DNA of 64,000 bases from Rhytidiadelphus loreus (GCA_947034895.1 OX344762.1:87538981-87602980), one strand, 5' to 3'. Shown: positions 1-12,005, counted from the first letter of the stretch. Translations and numbers: made by a program. Notes: generated from the letters alone by a model not told the origin.

Positions 1-142
<142 letters not shown>

Positions 143-150
143 TGGCTTAC

Positions 151-402
151 TCGAACAAAACAATCGTGGAAAACGATCCTCAGAATGCCGGGTGCAATGC
201 CGCTGTCGTTCATGAACGAGGCCTGCATGGACTTGAAAATGATGGCCTCCACGTCCGCGTCATCACATTTGCCCTCGTAGTAATCCTCCTTCAGTCCCGC
301 CACGCCCAGACTGGTGGTGGCCGCGGCGAATTGGTCGCTCAGCAGTAGGCTCCACGCCACCGCCATCGTGAAACAGAGAACGGCTTTGCATGCAGCTCCC
401 AT
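151..402 (-). CDS. Class III secretory peroxidase, exon 1 (gene continues off the left edge)
   Basis: Heme peroxidases of this class oxidise phenolics with H2O2 in the cell wall or vacuole. The exon starts at ATG 402-400 and codes for 84 residues. It has a hydrophobic N-terminal signal peptide (about residues 1-27) and then the mature start with a YYEGKC motif, whose Cys is the first conserved disulphide cysteine. It ends with the distal heme signature RIVFHDCFVR, which contains the distal Arg, Phe and catalytic His. The exon ends at the Arg codon, followed on the minus strand by GTAAGC (150-145), a good donor; many plant peroxidase genes are interrupted at this place. The rest, including proximal His and Ca-binding sites, lies outside the window, so it is not known whether the gene is intact. 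Family assignment rests on the FHDCFV motif and is secure; the individual isoform cannot be named. Confidence 0.93.
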
Positions 403-810
403 TCTCTCTAACTTCAATTTACCGAAGAGAAATGAATGTTATTCAGAAACTGTCCAGCACTCCAGCTGCCTGTGGAGTCGCAGTCGGCGTACACTGGTAC
501 CGCCAAGTAGCAGGTGCTTGGATTCAGTGTAAAATCGATCCTGAGCAGCTCCAACTGATCGGGGGAGCTTGAATGCCTGCGAGAGTAACTCCAGACTCTG
601 CAGTGAGCACAAGGGATCGTGGATTTCGATTTCAACACCTCAGCTCCTTATGTCCAGCCTCGCTCCTGCACATACGTACGGTTGATCGACAGTTGCACTC
701 GCTGATGCCGCCGCAGATCGATTCACTGATCTAAGCTGAGCTGAATGGACAAGAGAGCGAGCTGAATGAGTGAGTGAGTGTCGATATCTGGGACCTCCCT
801 CGCTCAGCCG

Positions 811-824
811 TATCTATATATACT
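811..824 (-). promoter_or_regulatory. Probable TATA box of the peroxidase gene
   Basis: On the minus strand the bases read AGTATATATAGATA, about 410 bases before the peroxidase ATG. A start site 25-35 bases downstream would give a leader of roughly 380 bases, long but possible. No other TATA-like stretch is as good between 403 and 1000. Confidence 0.45.
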
Positions 825-1179
825 CAAATTGAGTCTCCGGTACGGAAGTAAATACAGGAATGCGCGTTCATCTGTTTCACAGATATTAGTCCGGAATGAT
901 TGATGCCCAGATTAGGCCCCGCGCTCGCGTGTAAGACAGGTAATTGACGAAGGTCGCAGCAGGGTCAAAGCCGTTGCGCAACCTCGCTGGCTCCCCCCTT
1001 GTGCGTCTCGACTCAGTCGACGGACTCTCGCGGTCGCTACAGTCTGTGGCTAGCTTTTAGTCCTTTTCAAAGTAACATTATTTATTACATTAATTTAGCA
1101 ATTTGAACATTCTTCATGTTTTGTTAAGTCCAGTATCTAAGTGGCTATATCATTTCTCTTAATTCCTGGTTGGGGCACT

Positions 1180-1464
1180 TCAGATTCCTTCCGCCACAAA
1201 CCCCGCCAGAAACCAAGATATCAAATTGACATGTTTCGGAAATATATCGTATGACTGCTTTAGTCCCTTGTCCTGAGCTGGAACGCCAATTTCGATATAT
1301 GGGCGTGATTCAGATTCGGTTTCAGGGCGGCCATTTTGAAAGTTGAAAAGGGCCAATGTCGACAGGTTATGAATATGGAGGTGATACTTATGCATGAGCA
1401 CAGGATCTACACCTTGTTCTGTACAGTACATTGCATGGGAACCATTTCCATCTTGAGGAAGCAT
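1180..1464 (-). other. Orphan open frame, 94 codons, unrecognised
   Basis: This minus-strand frame stays open for 94 codons in a GC-balanced stretch and ends in TGA. It begins at or just after a possible splice acceptor (TTCCTCAAG near 1450), so it may be a terminal exon or a gene relic. The product is rich in His and polar residues, with no motif I recognise and no signal peptide. It lies upstream of the peroxidase promoter in the same orientation. It could equally be chance. Confidence 0.25.
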
Positions 1465-1539
1465 GCAGGTAAAGGAAATTATTGTTTTGAAATTTGAATA
1501 TAAAACCTAAATGTCTTACTTAGCAGGTCTTCGATAGTT

Positions 1540-1975
1540 CTGGTTCACTCGGTAGCTCGATCGAGGGAGAGAAGTGATTTCGTCAGTCTGTCTGGACAGA
1601 CTTGTGACATTAAATATATGGGAAATTTCGTTGAAATGGAGGTCTTCATTCAAACTTGGATGTGAACTTTACCCCAAGTCACACACTCAGAAGTCACATT
1701 GCTTAGACTAAGCACTTTCATCAGTTGCTCATGAAGTGGATCCGGCCAGTGATCCAAACAATGATTGGCATTCACTGAAAGTCGGTTGAGGAAATTTCAG
1801 AAGGGTTTCTCAATTTCTACTTTGAAGTCAACCTGGGAATACAATTCGCTTCAATTCAAATGCCGGCCGTGTGTCACCACCCTAATTGCAAACTAAAGGT
1901 ACTTAGAGTGGACATTCTAATACCTGTTTCCCATACGGAAGAATATGGGTGTAGCTAGAGCAGCAAATTCACTCA
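1540..1975 (+). repeat. Left copy of a diverged inverted duplication
   Basis: By eye this segment aligns in reverse complement with 7545-8130. Landmarks in the same order include GATGTGAACTTTA, a CTCATGAA-TGGAT block followed by a GATC-rich block, GGTTGACTTCAA, and GTAGAGCAGC-AATTC. Similarity is roughly two thirds, with many indels. The copies enclose about 5.6 kb of AT-rich, MITE-bearing DNA. They could be ancient long terminal inverted repeats of one element or relics of duplicated host DNA. Confidence 0.6.
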
Positions 1976-2366
1976 AGTTCTCCAGTTTTTGTGGTAAAGT
2001 TGGGGGGTGAAAAACAGATACATACCGTTGGTGCAGGCGGTTGTCAAAGTCCTGTCGACGTCCGGTCCATCGGACGCGAGCGTCCGGTTGGGACCTTGAC
2101 CGGCAGACCTCGGGCCTTTGTATGTCTGATGTTGTGTCGACCATCTATTAATAGGATATTTCATTTATACGTGAAGAATTTTTTTTCATACATATGCTAT
2201 GTCATTTGGTTGCCACACACCCACATTTAACGTCCATTTTGTTGAATTGGCAATATTTCAATACTTTGGCACGTGGCACAGCAGTTGCGTTGCGCAACTT
2301 GAAACCAAAATCTATACATGTCCTAAATGTCAAGTTTGTTAAATTGGTGGTGTTCTATTAGACCAT

Positions 2367-2648
2367 TAGGGGAGATTTGCTATGAACAGTTAAGTATAGT
2401 CAGAATTTTAAAAATACTAAAAAAAAGAATTAATTTTTTAATTTTTTAATTAATAATAATAATAATAATATTTTATTTTATTTTATTTTGAAAAAAATAT
2501 TAAATTATTAATAAAATATTAATATTTGAGGTGGTTGGGTCTTAGCCACATCAAATTACAATTCACAAAATCACAGAGAGTTCATAGTCCGAGAACTCCC
2601 TGGGAACTCGACAACTTGCGGTCTCTCAAACCCCTCAATTCTCCCATA
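2367..2648. mobile_element. MITE of the TAGGGGAGATT family, copy A
   Basis: It starts TAGGGGAGATTTG and ends near TCTCCCATA, with TA at both edges. The interior is AT-rich (runs of AATAAT and TTTTA). The right half carries the family's subterminal dyads: a GTGG...CCAC stem and GAACTCCCTGGGAACTC. It has no coding capacity. TA flanks suggest a Tc1/mariner-like or similar source (inference). Confidence 0.65.
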
Positions 2649-2685
2649 ATGTTGTAGAAATTTAAATGTGACAATTTTTGGTTTG

Positions 2686-2990
2686 ATGGGCAATTTTGTA
2701 AAAATGGTGCCATTTCGCTACTTTGGAAATTTTGACGGTTTAGACCGGGTAGTCTAAAAATGTACAATAGTTCTAGATGTTTAAAATATATTTATTTTAT
2801 AGATTTATGAAATCTACACTTGTCCTAGATGTCACTATTATGATTTAAATAGTGTTGTCTAAAATCTATATCAATCCTAGATTTATGAAATCTATATAAG
2901 TCCTAGATGGAAATTTTACAATTAAGACCGCACATTGCCACAATCTGAAAATGGCGCATGGAATACTGCCATTTTAACAAAATTATCCAT
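2686..2990. mobile_element. MITE with ATGGGCAATTTTG ends, copy 1
   Basis: It is about 305 bp with imperfect terminal inverted repeats of about 30 bp: ATGGGCAATTTTGTAAAAAT at the left and the reverse complement of the same sequence at the right. The inside has repeated CTAGATGT/AATCTA-type blocks. The same family is at 6316-6637. It lies only 37 bases from the neighbouring MITE, so one probably inserted beside the other. Confidence 0.8.
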
Positions 2991-5801
2991 TTTATAAAAT
3001 ATCACCAATTTAACAAAATTGACATTAGGTATTTTACGTAAGTCATGAGGTTGTATATAGATAGGAACCCTAGTAAGAACACATATACTTGGGATAGCAA
3101 TGTTTTTTTTTCATTTTCTATGAAATGGCAAAGTGGTGATATTAAATGTTACGGTGGTGCTCCAAGTTTTAACATACATCCATGTACTGGATAGAAAATG
3201 TGATACTACGTATCTATAATTCTATTTTCATTTACAATGTGGCAATTTCATCCAAGATTTTTTTTTGAACTTCAAGTTTTTTTAGCGATTTCATCCAAAA
3301 TTTTACTAAAAATTTCCTATAGCTTGGTGCTAGGGGTGATTGCACACTCTTGCGCACACTACGGTCACTCCCCTGCCGAATATACAATCCAGTAAAAACT
3401 AGTACAAAATGTACACATATTGGTATAAATTGTACCAAAATTGGTCAAAATGTATGCTAATTGGTACTAAATGGAGCCAAAACACCATTTATACCAAAAT
3501 TCAATATTGGCCCAACTAAATCAAAAGGTCTTTTTATAGTTTTTCAAATTAAAAATTAAAAAAAAGCAATTTAAAATCAAAATTTAGCCTTCATACTAAA
3601 ATCACACATTTGCTAGGATATTTTCTTATATAGATCCTAAAACAGTCATTAAATGCCTCGTCTAAGTACCTAAACATAAGAGCATTGGATTTAGCTCTTT
3701 GACTTGTAAGAACAAAACCCTAAGTTATGCAAAAAAAGTACGACAATGCTCAAGCTAAATCTGTGACAATACAAACATTTAATGTTTGTACTCCGTACAT
3801 TAAATTAATAGATGAAGTTCACTTTTTGTTATGCAATTATAAATGTATGCAAGATATAAGACTCCGATCTTTTTCTTTTCTTTTTAAGTCACAAAAACTA
3901 TAAGAAAATTGACACCAAACTTTCATCATGTGCAGAAATTCCGCCATGACTACAATTTCGGACAATTGTAGTGTGCTTTTATCCCTAGGTCAAAAAATTT
4001 GGTGCAATTTTGCACCAAATCGCTAGAAAAAAAAACACTATGGGATAGGGGCATGAATGAGTGGGAGTTGAGCACAAGTATTCAACTATTGGCATCCAAG
4101 TTCTACCCATATGTGCCCTTAAGGTTTGCACTCCTAATGTTGACTCATTGATTCTAGTATAGAATTCGCCATCCAAAGACATGTACTATGTCACTTGGTA
4201 ATAGTAAATTGTGAACAAATACTATGGGACAGGGTGAACAATCAATAATTGTTTTGCCTTTGAAAATTTTCAAATCCATAAAATTAGTAATTGACCATAT
4301 TTATTCTAAGTTTTTGTTTATTTTATCCATTCATTTATGTTTAAAGGGTGCATCCAATGATGGTATCATAGCAATGATCTTAAATTCTTGATCAACTCTA
4401 TTATTCATCCACTTAGGCAAGTCAATGAAGTCAAGCCTAATTTGTAAGTTGATTATGGTGTTCAATTAATTTCTAACTTCATCTATTAAGTAACCCTTAA
4501 AATTCAATTATACTTTGAGCCTATAAATGTAGAAAATGGTCACTTTTGTGTCAGGATTTTTAAATGAAAACAAATATGAACAATTGTAATTATAACCATC
4601 ATATCTTAATTTCAACTTTATGAAGTACAAATGCAAAAAAGTTTCAAATTGAAATTCCTTACCATTTGTAGGATCTTTAAACTCAAAGTATAAGGTTTTC
4701 TTTTTCATTGCATACTAGTGGTGCTATCTCAACTTCAAAATTCAATGAGGTTGAATTAGAAGATGTTGAAATGAGTGTGAATCTCTTAGTATGATATAAA
4801 TGCTAGGGCTAGAAATTAGTATACCAAAAATCATAACTTGAATCCACTTTGTGAAAAACCTATGCACCTTGTATAACTATTATCTCATTGAAAAGAACAA
4901 AACATCCAAAAGTCAAACCACCTTCTATAGGCCCCAAATTTTTTGTAATGTGTTTTTAGTTCCTTGTGTAACTAGATAATATGACTTTCAATCTTCTTAA
5001 AGTAAAAATTTTGCACTAGAGATTTTTAAGTTATATTTTTTTATATTGAAGAATTGACCTAAGAATTCATCAAATAAAACTAAAAACAACAACATGATTT
5101 TCATTTTTCAAAGAAGTGTTAAATAGAAGTAGGTACATGATAGAGTGAAAAAATAAATCATTAATAGTTCTAAGATGGAATTGAAATACAATAATTCCAA
5201 TGGTGAGATTGTTCTAAAATGAAAACTAAACTAGATGGATTTTTTTTAATTTGTAAAAAATGAGTTCAAAAATCAATCATTCCATTGTGTTATTTCTTGA
5301 AGAAGATACTTTGATTGCCCAAAAAACAAGACTCTTTGACTATAACTTTTTCATCATTAGTCCAAACTAAATGAATCAAATCTTTTTATATAGACAAAAA
5401 TGTTTTTTACGAGTTGGATTAAAAAAAGGTTTAGATTTGGATTTCTATGGATGAAATCTCCCCTTACAAGAAACACAAGCTAGGATTTTGGAACTTTTTT
5501 TATTCCACTTAGTGCGATTTTGTGCATTTGTAAGGTGGTATTTGGTATTCATAGTTTGATGTTTTTGGATGAGGTAATGGTAGTGTGCTTTAGGGTGTCA
5601 ATTTGTAGTATTTTTATTCTTGCACAATTGTTGAGTTGATCAAAGGTTTGATATTTTATGGTCTTGAGGTTTAGCTAGAATGTATTTGTGGCCTTAACAA
5701 TTGATAGGGTTTGATAGCTCTACTTATCTACTATTACTGAGACCAATTACTAGTTTACATGGTTTTGGTTTTCAAGGTCTTTAGATGTTGATTTTGCTCA
5801 T
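2991..5801. other. AT-rich non-coding stretch
   Basis: There is no reading frame with gene-like composition and no recognised RNA gene. Poly-A/T runs and short frames broken by stops are all that is seen. It probably consists of decayed transposon sequence. Confidence 0.6.
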
Positions 5802-6117
5802 TAGGGGAGATTCCTGCGTTTTAAGAGACTGTGAGTTCCCGGACTGCGGGAACGTTGTGGGAACACTACGAGAACACTGATCTGACGTGGCCAGGAGACG
5901 GCCACGTCAGATATCATTTTTTAATATATTTTTTATTAAAAAAAATATTTTTTTAATATATTTTTTAATTTTTTATTAAAATTTTAATTTAATTTTTTTA
6001 ATTTTTTAATTTTTAATTTTTATTATTATATATAGACTGTAAAGGACTGGTTCCCAACAATGGGAATAGCCCTGAAACAGTCTCCCAAATAGCTGAAATC
6101 TCCCCTAATGTTTTAAG
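5802..6117. mobile_element. MITE of the TAGGGGAGATT family, copy B
   Basis: This is the best-preserved copy, 316 bp. Its ends are perfect inverted repeats (TAGGGGAGATT and AATCTCCCCTA). Next comes a GAGTTCCCGGACTGCGGGAAC dyad. A strong internal palindrome, CTGACGTGGCC...GGCCACGTCAG, surrounds AGGAGAC. The core is a T-rich block, and a GGTTCCCAACAATGGGAA dyad precedes the right end. There is no coding capacity. Confidence 0.85.
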
Positions 6118-6315
6118 GTTTAGAATGTGTATAGCTTGTTGTTTGAAGTTCAAGTGTAGGGTGTGTAACCTATTGTTTAGGTATGTATGTTAGCTTATTT
6201 TTTTTGGTGATTTGTTGTCTAGGATATAGAACTCAATAATTCTTTGTATTCTTGTGTGTTTGTTAGGGTGCTCCGACATTTTGGGTTTCACAATCTAGAG
6301 GTTTAGATTGTATTT

Positions 6316-6637
6316 ATGGGCAATTTTGTTAAAATGGCGCCATTCCATTACTTTGGTAGTTTTACAATTCAAATTGGGCAGTCTCAAATGTACAAACATC
6401 TTAGATGTTTGAAATGTATACCTTTCCTAGATGTCTAAAATCTACACCTATCTTAGATGTCACTTCCACAATTCAAACTGTGCAATCTGAAATCTATATT
6501 TGTCCTAGATTTTTTGAAATCTATTTAAAATAAAGATTCTTAAAAAATGTACCAGTCCTAAATGTAATTTTTACAATTCAGATCGGGCAATCTGAAAATG
6601 GCACACGGAATACCGCCATTTTAACAAAATTGCCCAT
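6316..6637. mobile_element. MITE with ATGGGCAATTTTG ends, copy 2
   Basis: It is 322 bp and its terminal inverted repeats are about 30 bp with only a few mismatches (left GGGCAATTTTGTTAAAATGG, right its complement). A possible ATTT target duplication flanks it. It belongs to the same family as 2686-2990. Confidence 0.85.
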
Positions 6638-7544
6638 ATTTAGAGTTGAGGCAATTTGATAATTATAAGTGTATTCAAAATTGATTTTTAAGTTCAAAAG
6701 GTTTACATGATTTTAAGGCAAGACAAGAATGATGTACGGGTTGATTTTGTAGTGTAGTCTCAATTAGGTGTAGTTCCCATCTTTATATTTTTAGTTACTT
6801 AGCTACAAACCTTTAACCTTGTAATGCTAGTATGGACATTAAGTGTCTGTTTGGATGACTTCACCAAAGACTCTAGGATGGAAAATAAATAAATTTCATC
6901 CAATTTTTTGGGAAGTTGCTTGAGTACATTTTTAGTGAATAGTATCGCAAATTTCTTCATTATGATAGTATTGACTTTTCTTAAGAAGAAGATGCTAAAT
7001 CCATAGATCACTCTTGTGGTGTATTTTGGCCATTTCTTGCAATTTACTCTTGACGTGAATTTTAGGCTTTAAAATGATATATTTAAAATTTGAGTCTCAA
7101 CTAATGAAATGAAGCTTATTAAGTGAAGTTTTTACTCCAATTGGAAATTTTGAGAAATTCATAAATATCTTTATTTTATAGCAGTACAAACTTTGGATCT
7201 ATAACCATAATTAGTTTGTTGATTTTCTAATTTTAGAGTGACATGGTAACTTTGGTTTATACCATGATGTTATACACTACAATACTCATCAATGATGAAA
7301 ATTTCAGAAATTTTTTAGTATATTTTGTATTATTTAGATATGAGTTTTCTTCATTTTTTTTCTTAAAAAACTCACAGCAATTTCAAATTTCCCCCCAAAA
7401 AATTGAAATTTTTTAAGACTTGAAGTACACATATGACTTTGTCTCTGAAAAATAAATTTAAAAATTTTCATTTTTTATCTACACTAGTTGAAAAATGACT
7501 GCAAACAGAGTGATTCACAGTGACGCTTGAAATCAGTGGTCACT
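6638..7544. other. AT-rich non-coding stretch
   Basis: No supported gene or clear element; only short broken frames. Confidence 0.55.
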
Positions 7545-8130
7545 GTGGGCCTGAATTCGCTGCTCTACATCCTTTTCACTTGGAATGCGGGTGTCCAAAA
7601 CTCAAAATGTCCCTGGAGTCTACATACTTTAGCTTTACAGTAGCTTGCATTGTGGGTGGATGGAGACTCGACATTGGAAGCCGAATGTAACCTATTCACC
7701 CGAAGGTTGACTTCAATGGCTACGTAGAAATTAAATAAGAAAAGCCACGGCAGGCTGGTCCTTTTCAAACTTCCGTGCTCAACAGTGAACGTCATTCATT
7801 GATTGACTGTTCGGTTGATAAGTTTAGTTACGTTCTGAACATTCACGGCATTCAGTTGCTTTGGATCGATCGATCCAAATCCATTTCATGAGCTGCAGGA
7901 ACTCAAGTGCTTAACTTCGTCCGAGTAATGTGGCTTTGGCTTGGATCTTGACCTCCGGGCAAATTAAAGTTCACATCAAAGTTGGAAATGAATGAATGTT
8001 TGACGTAATGAAGGTCACGTACTCAAGTCTGTGCAGACTCAGTCTCCGCCCTCAAGTTTACTGATCTCCCTCACGCTACTGTACTACTGAGTGTCGGAAT
8101 GCACCAGCACCATCGATCGAAGCTGAGACT
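7545..8130 (-). repeat. Right copy of a diverged inverted duplication
   Basis: Reverse-complement partner of 1540-1975 (see that entry). Its minus strand holds a 76-codon frame at 7565-7795 that I do not recognise. Its composition is more balanced than the surrounding AT-rich DNA, which fits host or old coding sequence. Confidence 0.6.
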
Positions 8131-8867
8131 CACAGTGCCGAGACAGATGCTTCCGGTAACTTTTCTAATGCATTTAAGTTATCTAGAAGGGAACACGCTT
8201 ATTTATTAAGTAGATTATAGGAACATAGGCCGAAGATATTGAGAAGTTCTATTGAATGGTATAATTGAAATATCAATCATAATATATAGTTTTAGGCACA
8301 CACTTCTTGTTAGTCACTTTTCACATGCGTGCTTTTCATTCACTTTCTCAACACCTTTCGTTGGTGCTCCTGTGGCGCCAACTTTCCACTCGCCTATCGT
8401 GTGATTCTTGCTCGCCTTTTCAACGACTTTTGTTGTTGCCTCATGATTGAGCACCTTGCTTCCCACCATCTCCCACTAGGCTCTTCCTGAGCTCCAACTA
8501 TTTTGAGGCTTTCTTGAGGTTGTTGGCTATAATTGTCTAAGGTTTGGTTGAGATTAGATGCTCCAATTATTCTTCTACCGGCTTTCCAAGGTTGTTGGTT
8601 GTGATTTGAGGCTTGGTTGTAATTTGAAGCCCCAACTTTTTTCTACTTACTCTACTTATCATTTGATTGCTCACCTACATGAATAAATAATGTTTTATTT
8701 TTGCAATGTAGATCCTAAAGGACGAAGTGTCTATTCAATACACTTGAGAATTTAGGTAGAGTCATGTGAAGTCAATTTTTACTAGATGCTGTGAAAATTT
8801 TGGCACATAGTAAACTTTTTCATCCCAATAACGTCAAAAAAATCCTCAAATCTAATTGCTAGATTTT

Positions 8868-8943
<76 letters not shown>

Positions 8944-9858
8944 ATGCCTGAAAATTTCTAAACAATGGCTAGAAGTAGGTATAGCCGTATAATTTAGATA
9001 TGAGAAGCTAGGGAAGCAAGGAGACTATAGAAGGTGCTACATTGGTTGGGTTGGCCAAGCAATTCAAGGAGAGACTTAGATGGTAGGCTAGGCGGGTTAA
9101 AATTTAAGAAGGGTTGGGTGGTCAGGTGAGCAAATTAAGAAGGAGGCAAAAGGTTGTAGAAACATGAAAGGGGGCTTGGGGCAAGGAGAGGGGACTTGGG
9201 TGACTCAACAAGCACGAGGCAAGCTTAGAGATGCTGCAACTATGACACCTGAAGTCTATCTCTTGCTTGGTGAAATTGGTGAATTCAAAATGCATCATGA
9301 CAAAATTTGCACCACATGTATTTGGAAATACAATCCAAGAGCAAATTAAATTGATCCCATTGTATGATTCATCAAGAATTTCATAAGATTATTTGAATCT
9401 TCCAAAAACTTCAAAACTTCACTTCGATAAATAGTCTCATTTCATCTTGAAAGTCAAAGCAAGAAACAACTAAAATTGCCATGCTCTTTTGAAGTGAAGT
9501 CCCACATTCTAATTAGCACATACTAAACACATACACACACATACACTCTTCCATTCAATTCTCCACACCTAATTTTCCAACTTTGACAATCTCCACTACA
9601 ACCTCAAGAATACACATCAATGCCAATTGAAGTCCACAATTAGAAGCATTGATAAATGTTCAAGAACTGAAGTCAAGACCCACATTCCTTCTAGCAATTT
9701 CTAAACACACCTTCTTGCAAGCATTCAATAAAACACACCTCAATTGAAGCAAAAGAGGCTTTGCTCACGTTGTGCGTTGGTCAATAGTGATGTTTGGTTT
9801 ATTTCTTATAGATGTTGGCAAGATTTTGGATGGAGGATTGGTGCAATGTGCAAGTGAT
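8131..9858. other. Non-coding stretch with (TA)n microsatellite
   Basis: No gene was recognised. A 61-codon open frame at 9164-9349 has no recognisable features and is probably chance. The notable feature is the TA tract at 8871-8940. Confidence 0.5.
8871..8940. repeat. (TA)n microsatellite
   Basis: About 70 bases of uninterrupted TA dinucleotides. Confidence 0.98.
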
Positions 9859-10036
9859 CACTAGAAGAACTTGTTTTTTTTTAATATGTTTTCATGTGAT
9901 GTCCACTTGTTTTCATATTAAGACTGATATCATATATAACATCAAGATGTTAGTTGTAACATCAAATGTAACGTAGAAACAAGTGGACATCATAAAAAAT
10001 GAGTTCTGAAAGAACGTGGACATACTTCTTCTAGTA
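9859..10036. mobile_element. Small MITE with CACTAGAAGAA ends
   Basis: It begins CACTAGAAGAAC and ends with TTCTTCTAGTAG. Further in, the arms pair again through GATGTCCACTTGTTTC and its complement GAAACAAGTGGACATC. The centre is short and AT-rich. The CACTA-like tips suggest a non-autonomous CACTA-type element. Confidence 0.65.
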
Positions 10037-10439
10037 GATTTTTATGATCTAGAGCAAATGATAGGACTTGAAGAGTGAATTTGACTTTGCATATTGCTAA
10101 AGTGCCACAATTCGGGAATTCACAACAATCTTCTAATGAATATTATATAGACCTTCACCTATAATTGACATTAATTGCAACTAAGTATACTTTCTATTGT
10201 AACTTGAGGTTACTTTCAACATATTTTTTTTAAATAATTATTTATAATTGGAATTGCTAGATCTACACTTTAGTAATTATTAATAAATTATTTGGAAATT
10301 ATAAAATAATTTTTCTTAACATTCGATAATCTTTCAACTAATCTTGGAAGTTGAACGGTTTTCTTCATTGCATAGGAAAATGATAGACATGACTTTCAAT
10401 GAAATTACTTTCATATTGTCCTTGGTTTGATGCAAACAT

Positions 10440-10943
10440 TAGGGGAGATTTCAGGTACTTAGGAGACTGTTTAAGGGTTGTTCCCATAATTACTGGGAAC
10501 CAACCCTGTATAGTGAGAATATAATAATATTTATAGGAAAAATTTAAAAAATCACTCAAGGTCTATAACTTTAGCATCTACCTTCATTCCAAATTTCATG
10601 CCAAATGGACAAACAATACAAACTAACAAAAGTTATGAGCAAAAAAACAATTTTTAAGGGCAAGGGGACAAAAAATAGGATAAGTGTTTCTTGCAATCAC
10701 CCATTATTGGGAACCAACACTGTACAAAGAAAAAATAATAATATTAAACAAAATTAAAAAACTAAAAAATTAAAATTTATATATTAAGTTTTTAAATTTT
10801 TTTTAAATTAATACAAAATATATTAATTAATTATATCTAACGTGGCAATCTCCTAGTTACGTTAGATCAACATTCCCACAACGTTCCTTGAGTTCCTACA
10901 ATCCGGGAACTCACAATCTTCCAAAACACATAAATCTCTTCTA
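10440..10943. mobile_element. MITE of the TAGGGGAGATT family, copy C, with an internal insertion
   Basis: It starts TAGGGGAGATTT and ends AATCTCTTCTA, flanked by TA. It is about 200 bp longer than copy B. The block ATTACTGGGAACCAAC...AATAATATT near 10490 recurs as ATTATTGGGAACCAAC...AATAATATT near 10703, with unrelated sequence between, so a secondary insertion or duplication enlarged it. The CTAACGTGGCAA...GTTACGTTAG palindrome of the family is present near the right end. Confidence 0.7.
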
Positions 10944-11899
10944 ATGGTTAGAACAATGAATTTGGAAACCACTTTATTTAGTGGACATGTTTTGATGTTC
11001 AAGGATCAAACTGTATATATATATATATTTTCCAACATTTTGACTTTCTTTATGTTTAATTTTCCTTAGATTTAGCAAAATGGCTAATTAATTTCCAAAC
11101 CATTTGGCTTCAAAGATATTCATTATTTATTGGCCGAAGGTGAACTCAAGCTACGGTATTCTATATTTGTAGGCAATCAATTTTTACGTACAACCAGTTC
11201 TCTAAATTAGAAAAAGGAAAATTGACTCCCTTACTACGGTGCCTTTCAATTGGTTGTAAGCATAATTATACGGTAGAATTGTCCAAGTTGCCGGCTTACA
11301 CGTACAACGTGGCCACATATATTGTCATACGGCCTTGGAAATGAAATGGTTTGGGTACTCCCAGCCGCAGTTCACCTCCAACTTGGTCATATGACGTTGC
11401 CACCCTCGCAAGTTATATCATTGTGGAGGAACTTGATTGCATTCGAATGCAAGGTTCGATCTTCATACTTCAAACAATGTTCAAAGATCAGATTGGCATT
11501 GCTTTCAGAGTGGAGGGCAACAGCGAAGCAACCAACAAGTAGAGGTACTATTGCAAAAGGAATTCGCCGGTTGAATTCATGAATTGGGCATGACGAGTCG
11601 TCTTCATCTAGCTTGGGGAACTTCAATGACTGGATTTGCGCCTTCAGAGAGACAGAGATGCGAAGATCGACGGAATCCTGTCATTGGGGATGGATTGGGA
11701 ACGTTGTCAAGTGCATGTGTTCGAATTCTGGCTTGGTTCTCTACGGGTAAATCTGAAGTTTCCCAGATCCTAACTCTTGTTCTCAGAATGGGGGGATCAG
11801 GGAAAATAATTATTGTCAGCAGCAGTGAGAGAGAATTGGTGACACAAAGTTTTCTATTGGTAAGACTGTAAACCGGTATTGGATGGCAGTCCGAGAACC
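10944..11899. other. Region upstream of the lectin relic, no gene recognised
   Basis: Overlapping open frames on both strands at 11322-11975 are shadows of one balanced-composition stretch. None has a domain I recognise. It is likely the promoter and upstream region of the broken lectin gene. Confidence 0.4.
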
Positions 11900-11906
11900 A
11901 TAAATA
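11900..11906 (+). promoter_or_regulatory. Possible TATA box of the lectin relic
   Basis: ATAAATA about 100 bases before the lectin ATG at 12006. Its position would give a start site near 11935. Weak evidence from position and composition only. Confidence 0.3.
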
Positions 11907-12005
11907 TTCACCCTGCCGTGTTTCTGAGAGCGGAGGCCCTCGGGATGTTGTGGGAGGAACATTGAGATCATTCATGCATTACAATGGCAAATACTGATTG
12001 ATTCA

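Noticed and set aside
8871..8940. Promoter TATA cluster
   Set aside because: A plain TA microsatellite with no gene starting nearby.
11584..11975. Long overlapping frames on both strands before the lectin relic
   Set aside because: No domain, no splice context, and both strands equally open; probably balanced-composition promoter DNA.
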